Origin: Oligoflexia bacterium
GTDB taxonomy: Bacteria > Bdellovibrionota > UBA1018
Direction: 5' to 3'
Assembly (NCBI GenBank): GCA_903928955.1
Contig: CAIYTD010000386.1
Span: 1 to 13,126, forward strand
DNA length: 13,126 nt
Shown: piece by piece, positions 7,817 through 13,126 of the stretch
How the letters are laid out: every line of letters begins with the position of its first letter
How positions within the stretch are numbered: the stretch's first letter is position 1
Notes under the pieces: generated by a model
Database searches by the model: none
What the model was told of the DNA's origin: nothing
What the model saw: only the letters and a program-made list of their open reading frames with translations
Position numbers and translations under genes: made by a program

Positions 7817-9361
7817 ATGTTTAAATTCCAAGCTCGACTGAGTTTTACTGCTTTCTGCTCGTTAACACTATTGCCGGCTTGCGGTAATCTGGTAATAGGC
7901 AGTTCCAATACACTGATTTATTCCTCTAAAGGCTCGAGTGCTGCTTCTGCGTCTAATACTTACTGTACCTTATCCACAAATATAGGGCCGATTGGAACTA
8001 TTTTTACTTTGACTGGAGCTGACTTTTCAAATGCTCAAACTTTTACTGCAGGAAGTACTCCTGGATTGATTCTTTCTTATTCCTCAACTTCACTTGTTGG
8101 CTTAATCCTGCCTGGAAGCACTACTGGATTAATCACTGTCATGAATGCAGATACTAGTACGATTACTTCTACTCAAACCATTACTGTTACTCCAACTGGA
8201 ATTCCACTCTATCAACAAGGAACAAAGCTGGTCGGCACCGGTGGTGTCGGCTTCTCCGAACAGGGAGCTAATGCACTGAGTGCAGACGGAAATACGGCTA
8301 TCATTGGGGGATTTAACGATAGTAGCGGACTAGGAGCGACGTGGGTGTTTACTCGAAGTGGGACGACTTGGAGTCAGCAAGGAGCAAAACTCGTGGGTAC
8401 CGGTAATTCAGGATTTTCCTCTCAAGGAAACTCTGTTGCTGTCAGCGCAGACGGAAATACCGCTATTAGTGGCGCGAATGAGGATAACAGTAGTAAAGGA
8501 GCGACGTGGGTGTTTACTCGAAGTGGGACGACTTGGAGTCAGCAAGGAGCAAAACTCGTAGGTACTGGTACTATCGGAACCACGGTCTATCAAGGAAACC
8601 AAGTTGCACTGAGTGCAGACGGAAATACGGCTCTCATTGGGGGTTTTGGAGATAACGCAGATCTAGGGGCATCCTGGGTATTTACTCGGAGTGGAACGAC
8701 TTGGTCGCAGCAAGGATTAAAACTTGTGGGTACGGGTTCTTCAGGAAGTACTGTCTCTCAAGGATTCTCTGTTGCTCTCAGTGCAGATGGGAACACCGCG
8801 CTCATTGGGGGATATAACGATAGTAGCGGACTAGGAGCGACGTGGGTATTTACCCGGAGTGGAACAACTTGGACGCAGCAAGGGTCAAAACTCGTGGGTA
8901 CGGGTTCTTCAGGAAGTACTGTCTATCAAGGATTCTCTGTTGCATTGAGCGCAGACGGAAATACGGCTTTGGTTGGAGGAGATGGGGATAGCGGGGGAAT
9001 AGGAGCGACGTGGGTATTTACCCGAAGTGGAACAACTTGGACGCAGCAAGGATCAAAGCTTGTCGGTGCGGGTTCTTCAGGAGGCACTGTCTATCAAGGT
9101 GGCGGTGTGAGCCTTAGTGCGGACGGAAATACAGCTCTGATTGGGGGATATGGCGATAACTCGTCTTTAGGAGCGACGTGGGTGTTTACTCGGAGTGGAA
9201 CGACTTGGACGCAGCAAGGATCAAAGCTTGTCGGTACCGGATATTCAGGAAGCTTAGTCTTTCAAGGTGCCAGCACTTCCGTGAGTGCAGATGGAAAGAC
9301 ATCTCTTATTGGCGGGTTCGGAGATAATAACTATGGAGCGGTGTGGGTGTTTACTCCCTAG
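7817..9361 (+). CDS. Lipoprotein with IPT/TIG-like domain and seven FG-GAP-like repeats (predicted seven-bladed beta-propeller)
   Basis: This 514-residue exported lipoprotein starts with a short signal peptide ending in the lipobox LPAC, with C22 as the lipidation site. A Ser/Thr-rich linker follows. Residues about 48-132 contain GPIGTIFTLTGADFS and look like an IPT/TIG immunoglobulin-like fold. Residues 135-514 are seven repeats of about 54-56 residues with core SADGNTALIGG, then D, then GATWVFTRSGTTWSQQG and KLVGTG. They resemble FG-GAP_2-type propeller blades. The last repeat stops after VWVFTP, and the strand it lacks seems to be supplied by LYQQG just before repeat 1, the usual circular closure of a propeller. 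ATG 7817 gives a clean signal peptide; an in-frame GTG at 7802 would add five residues. Location is likely the outer membrane or cell surface, with a binding or adhesion role by inference only. Confidence 0.85.
   Translation: MFKFQARLSFTAFCSLTLLPACGNLVIGSSNTLIYSSKGSSAASASNTYCTLSTNIGPIGTIFTLTGADFSNAQTFTAGSTPGLILSYSSTSLVGLILPGSTTGLITVMNADTSTITSTQTITVTPTGIPLYQQGTKLVGTGGVGFSEQGANALSADGNTAIIGGFNDSSGLGATWVFTRSGTTWSQQGAKLVGTGNSGFSSQGNSVAVSADGNTAISGANEDNSSKGATWVFTRSGTTWSQQGAKLVGTGTIGTTVYQGNQVALSADGNTALIGGFGDNADLGASWVFTRSGTTWSQQGLKLVGTGSSGSTVSQGFSVALSADGNTALIGGYNDSSGLGATWVFTRSGTTWTQQGSKLVGTGSSGSTVYQGFSVALSADGNTALVGGDGDSGGIGATWVFTRSGTTWTQQGSKLVGAGSSGGTVYQGGGVSLSADGNTALIGGYGDNSSLGATWVFTRSGTTWTQQGSKLVGTGYSGSLVFQGASTSVSADGKTSLIGGFGDNNYGAVWVFTP
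8219..9358 (+). repeat. Seven tandem coding repeats (162-168 bp units, last one shortened)
   Basis: Units begin at 8219, 8381, 8546, 8714, 8882, 9050 and 9218, giving lengths of 162, 165, 168, 168, 168, 168 and about 141 coding bases. The segment encoding GATWVFTRSGTTW is nearly identical at DNA level in units 1 to 6, and units 4 and 5 share long identical runs. The variable part of each unit is the loop between KLVGTG and SADGNT and the acidic loop before GATW. The low DNA divergence points to recent unit duplication or ongoing conversion. Confidence 0.92.
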
Positions 9362-9382
9362 TTTATCCAGAGGACTAAAAGA

Positions 9383-9883
9383 TCATGCTGCTGAGCAACA
9401 TTTTTTATATTTCTTTCCGCTGCCACAAGAGCAAGGGGCATTGCGGCCGATTTTAGGCTCGGTTCGTCTGAGAGTTCCTATTTGGATTCCTTGGGCATCT
9501 AAAAATTTCCACTGACCTTTTTCTTTTTCAAAAAAACTTTTTTCCCAGTGTTCGTGGGTTTTCCCTTCTGCTGAGTATTTCGCTGAAAATAAAATAGTCC
9601 CCTTTTCATCTTTTTTTTGACCTGCATCTATTTGCACAATTTTCAGTCCAAGCCATTCTGAGCCTTTCGACCACTCCTCTACTTCTTCTCGACTAGTATC
9701 TTTCAGAGTTCGAGAATGATGAGTAGAAAGGATAAAGTCAACCTCGCCTTGCGTAAACGCAGTATATCTGGCTCGAAGGAGTGTTTCAGCAGTATCCGCA
9801 AGTTTTGATTGTTGAATGAGAGGCAGACAACAATCGGTGAGCTTCATTTCAGAGCCACAGGGGCAGGAGTTTGTGTCAGACAT
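9383..9883 (-). CDS. ychJ: YchJ-family protein with two SEC-C motifs
   Basis: This 166-residue protein has the YchJ/UPF0225 layout. An N-terminal zinc-binding SEC-C-like motif, CPCGSEMKLTDCC, is at residues 7-19. A central NTF2-like alpha/beta domain begins at LLRARYTAF, and a C-terminal SEC-C motif, PCSCGSGKKYKKCC, is at 150-163. SEC-C motifs bind zinc, as at the SecA C-terminus where they contact SecB and ribosomes. The molecular role of YchJ is not firmly known. I chose ATG 9883 because the preceding in-frame codons are not family-like; the open frame continues to 9997. No strong Shine-Dalgarno is visible. It is divergent from cyaY, with 44 bases between the starts, so the two promoters must overlap. 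It converges on the propeller gene with only 21 bases between. Confidence 0.88.
   Translation of the reverse strand: MSDTNSCPCGSEMKLTDCCLPLIQQSKLADTAETLLRARYTAFTQGEVDFILSTHHSRTLKDTSREEVEEWSKGSEWLGLKIVQIDAGQKKDEKGTILFSAKYSAEGKTHEHWEKSFFEKEKGQWKFLDAQGIQIGTLRRTEPKIGRNAPCSCGSGKKYKKCCSAA
9385..9406 (+). terminator. Possible rho-independent terminator after the propeller gene
   Basis: ATG-C-TGC, loop TGA, GCA-A-CAT forms a six-pair stem with one C-A mismatch (9385-9401), and the T of the last pair begins a T7 run. It lies 24 bases past the lipoprotein stop and inside the 3' end of the convergent ychJ-like gene. The stem is short, so the call is tentative. Confidence 0.35.
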
Positions 9884-9912
9884 GTATTCATGATATCCGA
9901 CAACTCTGGCAT

Positions 9913-9924
9913 GGAGGTCAAGGA
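9913..9924 (+). promoter_or_regulatory. Ribosome binding site region of cyaY
   Basis: GGAGG (9913-9917) lies ten bases before ATG 9928 and AAGGA (9920-9924) three bases before. Together they favour 9928 over the upstream in-frame ATG at 9871, which would start inside ychJ. Confidence 0.45.
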
Positions 9925-9927
9925 CTA

Positions 9928-10266
9928 ATGGAAGAAAGAGAAGAAGTTCAATACCGTAAAAACATTCAAATTTTGTTTGAGACCATTGAGGAAGCATTTG
10001 AAAACGTAGATCCAGACGTTGCAGAATGCGAAGACTCTATGGGAGCCTTGGTGATTACTCTAGCCAAGGAGTCTAAATGTATTTTAAGTGCACAGCCGTC
10101 CGTGCGTCAGCTTTGGCTAGCAGTTGCAGCACGGGGAACTGCTTATCATTTTAATTACGATCCGATTTTAGCGAGCTGGTTAGATGATAAAGGGCGTGGA
10201 GTAGAAGTGAAGAGTTTTTTAAAGAGATATTTAAAGGAAACAACTGGGCTTGAAATTAAAATTTAG
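9928..10266 (+). CDS. cyaY: Frataxin-like iron donor protein CyaY
   Basis: This 112-residue protein matches bacterial frataxin, a small acidic protein that binds iron and regulates cysteine desulfurase in iron-sulfur cluster assembly. The first helix is acidic (ETIEEAFENVDPDV, residues 18-31), as expected for the iron and desulfurase contact face. The beta-sheet core carries the family signature ILSAQPSVRQLWLA (52-65), then GTAYHFNYD (70-78) and a late Trp in LASWLD. C-terminal helix residues KSFLKRYLKETTG fit the second helix. The gene precedes an rRNA methyltransferase that starts inside its last codons, and a glutaredoxin gene follows two places downstream, which fits an iron-sulfur or thiol theme. 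I recognise it from the QP...RQLWL motif with good but not absolute confidence. Confidence 0.82.
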   Translation: MEEREEVQYRKNIQILFETIEEAFENVDPDVAECEDSMGALVITLAKESKCILSAQPSVRQLWLAVAARGTAYHFNYDPILASWLDDKGRGVEVKSFLKRYLKETTGLEIKI

Positions 10267-11314
10267 TTCTCATTTTTTATTTACAGTATGTCAATTAGGG
10301 GCTGAAAGCGCGCTTAAAAAAGAAGTAGCTCGGGATTATCCTCACTTCAAATTTGCTTATTCTTGCCCTGGATTTTTGACATTTAAGCAGGAAATGGGTG
10401 AAGAGCTTCCTTTTGATTTTATTTTTCAATCCGTTTTTTCGAGAGCTTATGGGATTTCTCTCGGAAAGCTTAGTTGGAATGAGGCTGGGGAACTCAGTGA
10501 ATGGGCCCGTGAATGGGCGCAGCAGTTTCCTAAAAAGTCTCTCCGCTTGCATCTCTGGGAGAGGGATTTTCATTCTCCGGGCGAAGAGCCTCTTGGATTT
10601 ATTCGAGGGTGTTTGGCTGAGCAGCTGAGGCAAAAATTTTCTTCCTTTTTATTAGATTCCTCTGTTGCAGAGATAGGAGATCCTGTTTTGGATTTAATTG
10701 TGCTTGGACCCGATGAGCTTTGGGTGGGGGCCCATATTCACTCAGGACAACATTCTCGTTGGCCAGGAGGTCAGACACCGATCGAATTGCCTCTCGAGGC
10801 GCCATCACGTGCTTATCTGAAGCTGGAAGAGTCGCTTCTTTGGTCAGGTGCCCCTCTGCGAGCCGGCGATACTGCGGTTGAAATCGGAAGTGCTCCGGGT
10901 GGTGCCAGTTTTGGGCTTTTGAAGAGGGGACTTCGAGTGGTTGGAATTGATCCGGCTCAAATGGATCCCTGGATCCTGAAGAATCCTCTTTTTCATCATC
11001 ATCAACAAACGGTGAATTCTGTTTTGAGAGAGAGCCTGCCCGAGTCCGTTCAATGGGTACTTTTAGATATGAATGTTGAGCCCAGAATTTGCCTTTTTTC
11101 GGTAGAGCGATTGGTTTCTCGTATGAAGGATTCACTTTTAGGAGTTTTCCTGACTTTGAAGCTCAATCAGTGGAAAATAGCGGAAGACATTCCCGAAATT
11201 CTCGATCATGTTCGAGCAATGGGGATGTCGCGTTTAAAAACTGCTCAGCTTTATCATCATCGGCAAGAAATAATAGTCTATGGATTGACTCGGAAAGGTC
11301 TGGCTCGGAAATGA
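10250..11314 (+). CDS. rlmM: RlmM-like 23S rRNA 2'-O-ribose methyltransferase
   Basis: This 354-residue SAM-dependent methyltransferase of the RrmJ/FtsJ fold resembles E. coli RlmM, which methylates C2498 of 23S rRNA. An N-terminal THUMP-like region starts at FTVCQLGAESALKKEVA. The block APSRAYLKLEE contains K191, the SAM-binding motif EIGSAPGG is at 211-218, followed by VVGIDPAQMDP. The 2'-O-methyltransferase tetrad is complete: K191, D273 (LLDMN), K304 (LTLKL) and E340 (HRQEIIVYG). The start appears to be TTG 10250, overlapping cyaY by 17 bases; the first in-frame ATG would remove the THUMP-like start. The stop overlaps the glutaredoxin ATG as ATGA. Overall similarity to E. coli RlmM is moderate, so the modified nucleotide is inference. 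Confidence 0.82.
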   Translation: MKLKFSSHFLFTVCQLGAESALKKEVARDYPHFKFAYSCPGFLTFKQEMGEELPFDFIFQSVFSRAYGISLGKLSWNEAGELSEWAREWAQQFPKKSLRLHLWERDFHSPGEEPLGFIRGCLAEQLRQKFSSFLLDSSVAEIGDPVLDLIVLGPDELWVGAHIHSGQHSRWPGGQTPIELPLEAPSRAYLKLEESLLWSGAPLRAGDTAVEIGSAPGGASFGLLKRGLRVVGIDPAQMDPWILKNPLFHHHQQTVNSVLRESLPESVQWVLLDMNVEPRICLFSVERLVSRMKDSLLGVFLTLKLNQWKIAEDIPEILDHVRAMGMSRLKTAQLYHHRQEIIVYGLTRKGLARK

Positions 11315-11568
11315 CTCCTCAAAAAGTAAAAGTTTATACGATGTCTCATTGTCCCTACTGTGTGAGGGCAAAGCAGCTTTTGGCTCAGAGAGGGGTTTCA
11401 TTTCAGGAGTTTCTTGTTCTCGAGGAGGATGATGCTCAATGGGATGCACTTTTTCAAAAATCTGGGCTTCGCACAATGCCTCAAATTTTTTGTGAGGATC
11501 AATTGATTGGCGGCTATTCTGACTTAGCAGAGTTGGATGAAAAAGATAAGCTTTTATCCCTCAAATAG
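11311..11568 (+). CDS. Glutaredoxin (GrxC-like, dithiol CPYC)
   Basis: This 85-residue protein is a class I glutaredoxin, a glutathione-dependent thiol-disulfide oxidoreductase of the cytosol. The active site CPYC is at residues 14-17, the cis-proline in TMPQ at P57, and the glutathione-binding GGYSDL begins at 67. Length and motif spacing match GrxC-type proteins. ATG 11311 overlaps the stop of the methyltransferase gene (ATGA), so translation is probably coupled; the open frame continues upstream inside that gene but is not glutaredoxin-like there. Conventional dithiol glutaredoxins reduce protein or glutathione disulfides. The CPYC form is not the monothiol iron-sulfur carrier type (CGFS). 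Confidence 0.92.
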   Translation: MTPQKVKVYTMSHCPYCVRAKQLLAQRGVSFQEFLVLEEDDAQWDALFQKSGLRTMPQIFCEDQLIGGYSDLAELDEKDKLLSLK

Positions 11569-11598
11569 GGATTGAGCTAGGATTTCAAACAAAATCCT
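11556..11598 (+). terminator. Two adjacent small hairpins after the glutaredoxin gene
   Basis: ATCCCT-CAAAT-AGGGAT (11556-11572) spans the stop codon, and AGGATTT-CAAACA-AAATCCT (11579-11598) follows. Each is a perfect 6 or 7 bp stem. Neither is followed by a T-run, so they are not classic intrinsic terminators. They may affect transcript processing or partial termination before the sensor gene. Confidence 0.25.
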
Positions 11599-11625
11599 GA
11601 GATCATGGGTAGGAACGGAAGTTCT

Positions 11626-12444
11626 ATGGGGATTGAGACTTTAAAAAATAATCCGATTTTCTCAGAATTAATAGAAGATGAATTCAATCAGCTTAAATTG
11701 ATTTTTAATGAAAAAAAGGTGGATACTGGACATTTTTTGATGAAAGAGAATGAACCGGCTTCCTCCTTTTATTTTCTTGAATCAGGTTCGGTAGATATTT
11801 TGACAAAAATCGAGGATAGCGATGTACCTCGATCTACTCCCGTCTTGGTGGGAACCTTTTTTGGAGAGCTGGCTTTCGTAGATAGCTCAGTACAAAATTT
11901 AGATGTAATTGCTCGTGACCAAGTTCAAGTATATGAAATTAAATATGAATCTTTAATTCGATTGGTACAAAAGTCTCCTTTGATGGGGATTAAATTTTAT
12001 CGAATTTTGATGCGGAGTCTTGCTCAGAAGATGCAGGATGTACCAGTAGATTTTTTATCGTTTCTGTTTCAATCGAGAATGGCAGCTCTCGGGGAGATGG
12101 CAGGGGGGGTTGCACACGAGATTAATAGTCCTTTAACGGTGATTCAGCTGCATGCTGAAACGATTGAAGAGGAATTAAAAAACGGTTCCAAAAATCTGCA
12201 AGTGATCTTAAAGAGCAGTACAAAAATTCTCAGCATGGTGGATCGGATCTCCAAACTTATTCGCTCCGTAAAAGCTCTTTCCAGAAATTCAGAAAATGAA
12301 GAAATGGTAGAAGTGAAGATTTCTGAAGTTGTGGATGAAGTTCTTGAGATCTGCCATGCGCGCTCCAAAGATAAGCTTGTTCAATTTAAATCCGATCTTC
12401 CGATGGCAGGAGTTCATTTTAGGCACTGTTTGGAACCTTGTTGA
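11626..12444 (+). CDS. CNB-like domain plus HisKA sensor kinase, truncated before the ATPase domain
   Basis: Residues about 3-125 form a cyclic-nucleotide-binding-like beta-roll (LKNNPIFSELIEDEF; YFLESGSVDILTK; FGELAFVDSS). The usual phosphate-cassette Arg-Ala/Thr pair after FGEL is replaced by QNL, so canonical cAMP binding is doubtful. A helix leads to a HisKA domain with H-box EMAGGVAHEINSPL; H164 is the phosphoacceptor. The dimerisation helices continue to ILEICHA-like sequence, but the frame ends at CLEPC and no N, G1 or G2 box of the HATPase domain follows. An intact cytosolic histidine kinase of this type would be about 110-150 residues longer. The break coincides with a shift to GC-rich DNA. 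ATG 11626 has GGAAG four bases upstream; ATG 11605 is possible and adds seven residues. Confidence 0.75.
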   Translation: MGIETLKNNPIFSELIEDEFNQLKLIFNEKKVDTGHFLMKENEPASSFYFLESGSVDILTKIEDSDVPRSTPVLVGTFFGELAFVDSSVQNLDVIARDQVQVYEIKYESLIRLVQKSPLMGIKFYRILMRSLAQKMQDVPVDFLSFLFQSRMAALGEMAGGVAHEINSPLTVIQLHAETIEEELKNGSKNLQVILKSSTKILSMVDRISKLIRSVKALSRNSENEEMVEVKISEVVDEVLEICHARSKDKLVQFKSDLPMAGVHFRHCLEPC

Positions 12445-12929
12445 AGTTTGCTTCCCCTAGAGCGATCACCATCGCGACTCAGACCCTGCCAACCTCCGAA
12501 CAGCTTTTGCGCTCCGACTTCGATTTGGAGCACGGGAGCCTACCAGACCTCAGCTCCATCTCCGATCCGGCAACCGCCATCTTTGACTCATCCGCCCTCC
12601 TCGCGTGGGCTTGCGGCCACCGTCGACGGGCCCTTCGCCGAGTAGCCTTCAACAACTTTTGCGCCTGCCTCCGCCGCGCCCGCCTCCACCGTCGCGCCGC
12701 CAAACTGAGTGACAAGCACATCTTTGGCGGCCCGCTTCGCGAGAGTCAGGGGCCGCATGTTCTGTTGATGCGAGCCATGTATGCACACAAGATACAAATC
12801 AAGGAGATCGCAGAGATGAAGGCCCAACTTGCTGCTGCTCAGGCAACTGTGATCGATTTGGAGGTTCTCAAGGCCAAGACGGACCTACTTTCGACTGTGC
12901 ATTCATTGTTGGGCAAGCGCCACCGTTAA
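12438..12929 (+). CDS. Hypothetical coding-like reading frame in the GC-rich segment, probably 5' truncated
   Basis: The frame is open from 12423, just after an in-frame TAG, to the TAA at 12927-12929. The nominal start is a TTG with no ribosome site, so the true 5' end is probably cut by the junction. Codons end strongly in C or G (GCC, CTC, CGC, AAG), unlike every gene to the left, which suggests real coding sequence from another genome. Residues about 55-90 are rich in Arg, Ala and Cys (ACGHRRRALRRVAF). Residues about 105-160 form an amphipathic helix (KIQIKEIAEMKAQLAAAQATV) that looks like a coiled coil ending at KRHR. No family was recognised. The opposite-strand frames here are Arg-rich shadows. 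Confidence 0.35.
   Translation: MLKFASPRAITIATQTLPTSEQLLRSDFDLEHGSLPDLSSISDPATAIFDSSALLAWACGHRRRALRRVAFNNFCACLRRARLHRRAAKLSDKHIFGGPLRESQGPHVLLMRAMYAHKIQIKEIAEMKAQLAAAQATVIDLEVLKAKTDLLSTVHSLLGKRHR
12721..12741 (+). repeat. Diverged direct repeat, copy 1
   Basis: TCTTTGGCGG-C-CC-G-CTTCG-C-G matches bases 13001-13021 at 18 of 21 positions. This copy lies inside the coding-like frame and forms only a weak hairpin. Confidence 0.45.
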
Positions 12930-12936
12930 TGCCTTG

Positions 12937-12958
12937 GCTTCGCTTTGGCTAAGCGAGC
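12937..12958 (+). repeat. Hairpin just after the GC-rich reading frame
   Basis: CGCTT-TGGCT-AAGCG (12941-12955) is a 5 bp stem, extended by GCT/AGC across one bulged T. A second small stem, CGCC-GTA-GGCG (12960-12970), follows directly. They may form a 3' structure for the preceding frame. There is no T-run. Confidence 0.4.
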
Positions 12959-13000
12959 GCGCCGTAGGCGGAGCGCCATTTGCCACCGCCTCCGCCCCCG

Positions 13001-13033
13001 TCTTTGGCGGGCCACTTCGTGGCCCTATTGCCA
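13001..13033 (+). repeat. Diverged direct repeat, copy 2, forming a strong hairpin
   Basis: This copy of the 12721 repeat contains GGGCCAC-TTC-GTGGCCC, a perfect 7 bp stem with a 3 base loop (13009-13025). It is enclosed by TGGC (13005-13008) and GCCA (13030-13033) across a four-base internal bulge. It is the most stable-looking structure in the window. Confidence 0.55.
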
Positions 13034-13126
13034 TTGTTGGCGAGAAAAAATGAAATTTACCCAAAATAGATTTATTGGTGTCACGTAACGCAAGTGCCCG
13101 AAGCAAAATCCTGACATATTGCACTC

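Larger units (their letters stand above)
12430..13126. other. Segment of foreign composition: GC-rich, hairpin-rich, cut by the window edge
   Basis: From about 12430-12460 the sequence changes from AT-leaning coding DNA to GC-rich DNA full of CGCC, GCC and CTC. The GC-rich style persists to about 13040, and the last 85 bases are AT-richer again without a recognisable gene. No transposase, integrase, terminal repeat or target duplication is visible, and the far end lies outside the window. It may be an insertion, a horizontally acquired fragment or an assembly chimera with DNA from another organism, possibly eukaryotic. I cannot choose between these from the sequence. Confidence 0.6.

Noticed and set aside
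8219..9358. CRISPR or other non-coding tandem array
   Set aside because: The repeat period is a multiple of three with a continuous open frame and propeller-like protein repeats. There are no short palindromic repeats with unique spacers.
9884..9997. N-terminal extension of the YchJ-like protein (hydrophobic ELLLFLPLVL segment)
   Set aside because: It resembles a signal or membrane segment but overlaps the cyaY start region on the other strand, and YchJ proteins begin at the first CPCGS motif.
12479..12827. Arg-rich minus-strand frames in the GC-rich segment
   Set aside because: They are the complement of a C-ending-codon frame on the plus strand, which yields Arg/Ala-rich shadows. There is no ribosome site or recognisable domain.
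11591..13115. Shared CAAAATCCTGA near 11590 and near 13105 as possible attachment sites flanking an insert
   Set aside because: Eleven bases are shared without extension, the sites do not flank the composition break, and no integrase is present. Chance is the simpler reading.
12903..13124. Minus-strand frame of 73 codons at the right edge
   Set aside because: It runs through hairpin repeats and an AT-rich tail. Its composition looks like translated repeat, with no motif.

Overview
The window reads as a compact, AT-leaning Gram-negative bacterial chromosome segment (about 1 to 12,430), followed by an abrupt switch to GC-rich DNA of a different style (about 12,430 to 13,040). The main part looks like a Bdellovibrionota- or deltaproteobacteria-like genome. 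It carries a lipobox protein, an OPA-family antiporter, frataxin, RF3 and an RlmM-like methyltransferase, in tightly packed genes that often overlap by 4 to 17 bases and use some TTG starts. That taxonomic placement is inference from gene content and was not tested.

Layout, left to right on the plus strand: the 3' part of an ABC1/UbiB-family kinase, cut by the window edge; a long-chain acyl-CoA synthetase; and an MTH1-like Nudix hydrolase that overlaps it. On the minus strand, prfC (release factor 3) meets the Nudix gene convergently, and the two share a TTAA that holds both stop codons. Divergent from prfC is a small unrecognised protein preceded by a perfect 17-bp palindrome. RNase D and an organophosphate:phosphate antiporter-like MFS protein follow, coupled through a TTGA overlap. 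Next is a lipoprotein with an IPT/TIG-like domain and seven near-identical FG-GAP-like repeats, apparently a seven-bladed propeller. A YchJ-family SEC-C protein lies on the minus strand. Divergent from it is a run of cyaY (frataxin), an RlmM-like 23S rRNA methyltransferase and a glutaredoxin, each overlapping the next. Last is a gene with a cyclic-nucleotide-binding-like domain fused to a HisKA domain, which breaks off before its ATPase domain.

Functionally the segment is mostly housekeeping: translation (prfC, rlmM-like), RNA processing (rnd), nucleotide-pool sanitation (Nudix), lipid activation (acyl-CoA ligase, ABC1 kinase), and iron-sulfur or thiol chemistry (cyaY, glutaredoxin). I did not find a convincing new multi-gene system. 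The points most worth a second look are the composition break that truncates the sensor kinase, the GC-rich coding-like segment with hairpin repeats beyond it (foreign insertion or assembly chimera), the young tandem-repeat propeller lipoprotein, and the 17-bp palindrome. No tRNA, rRNA, CRISPR array, transposase or integrase was seen.
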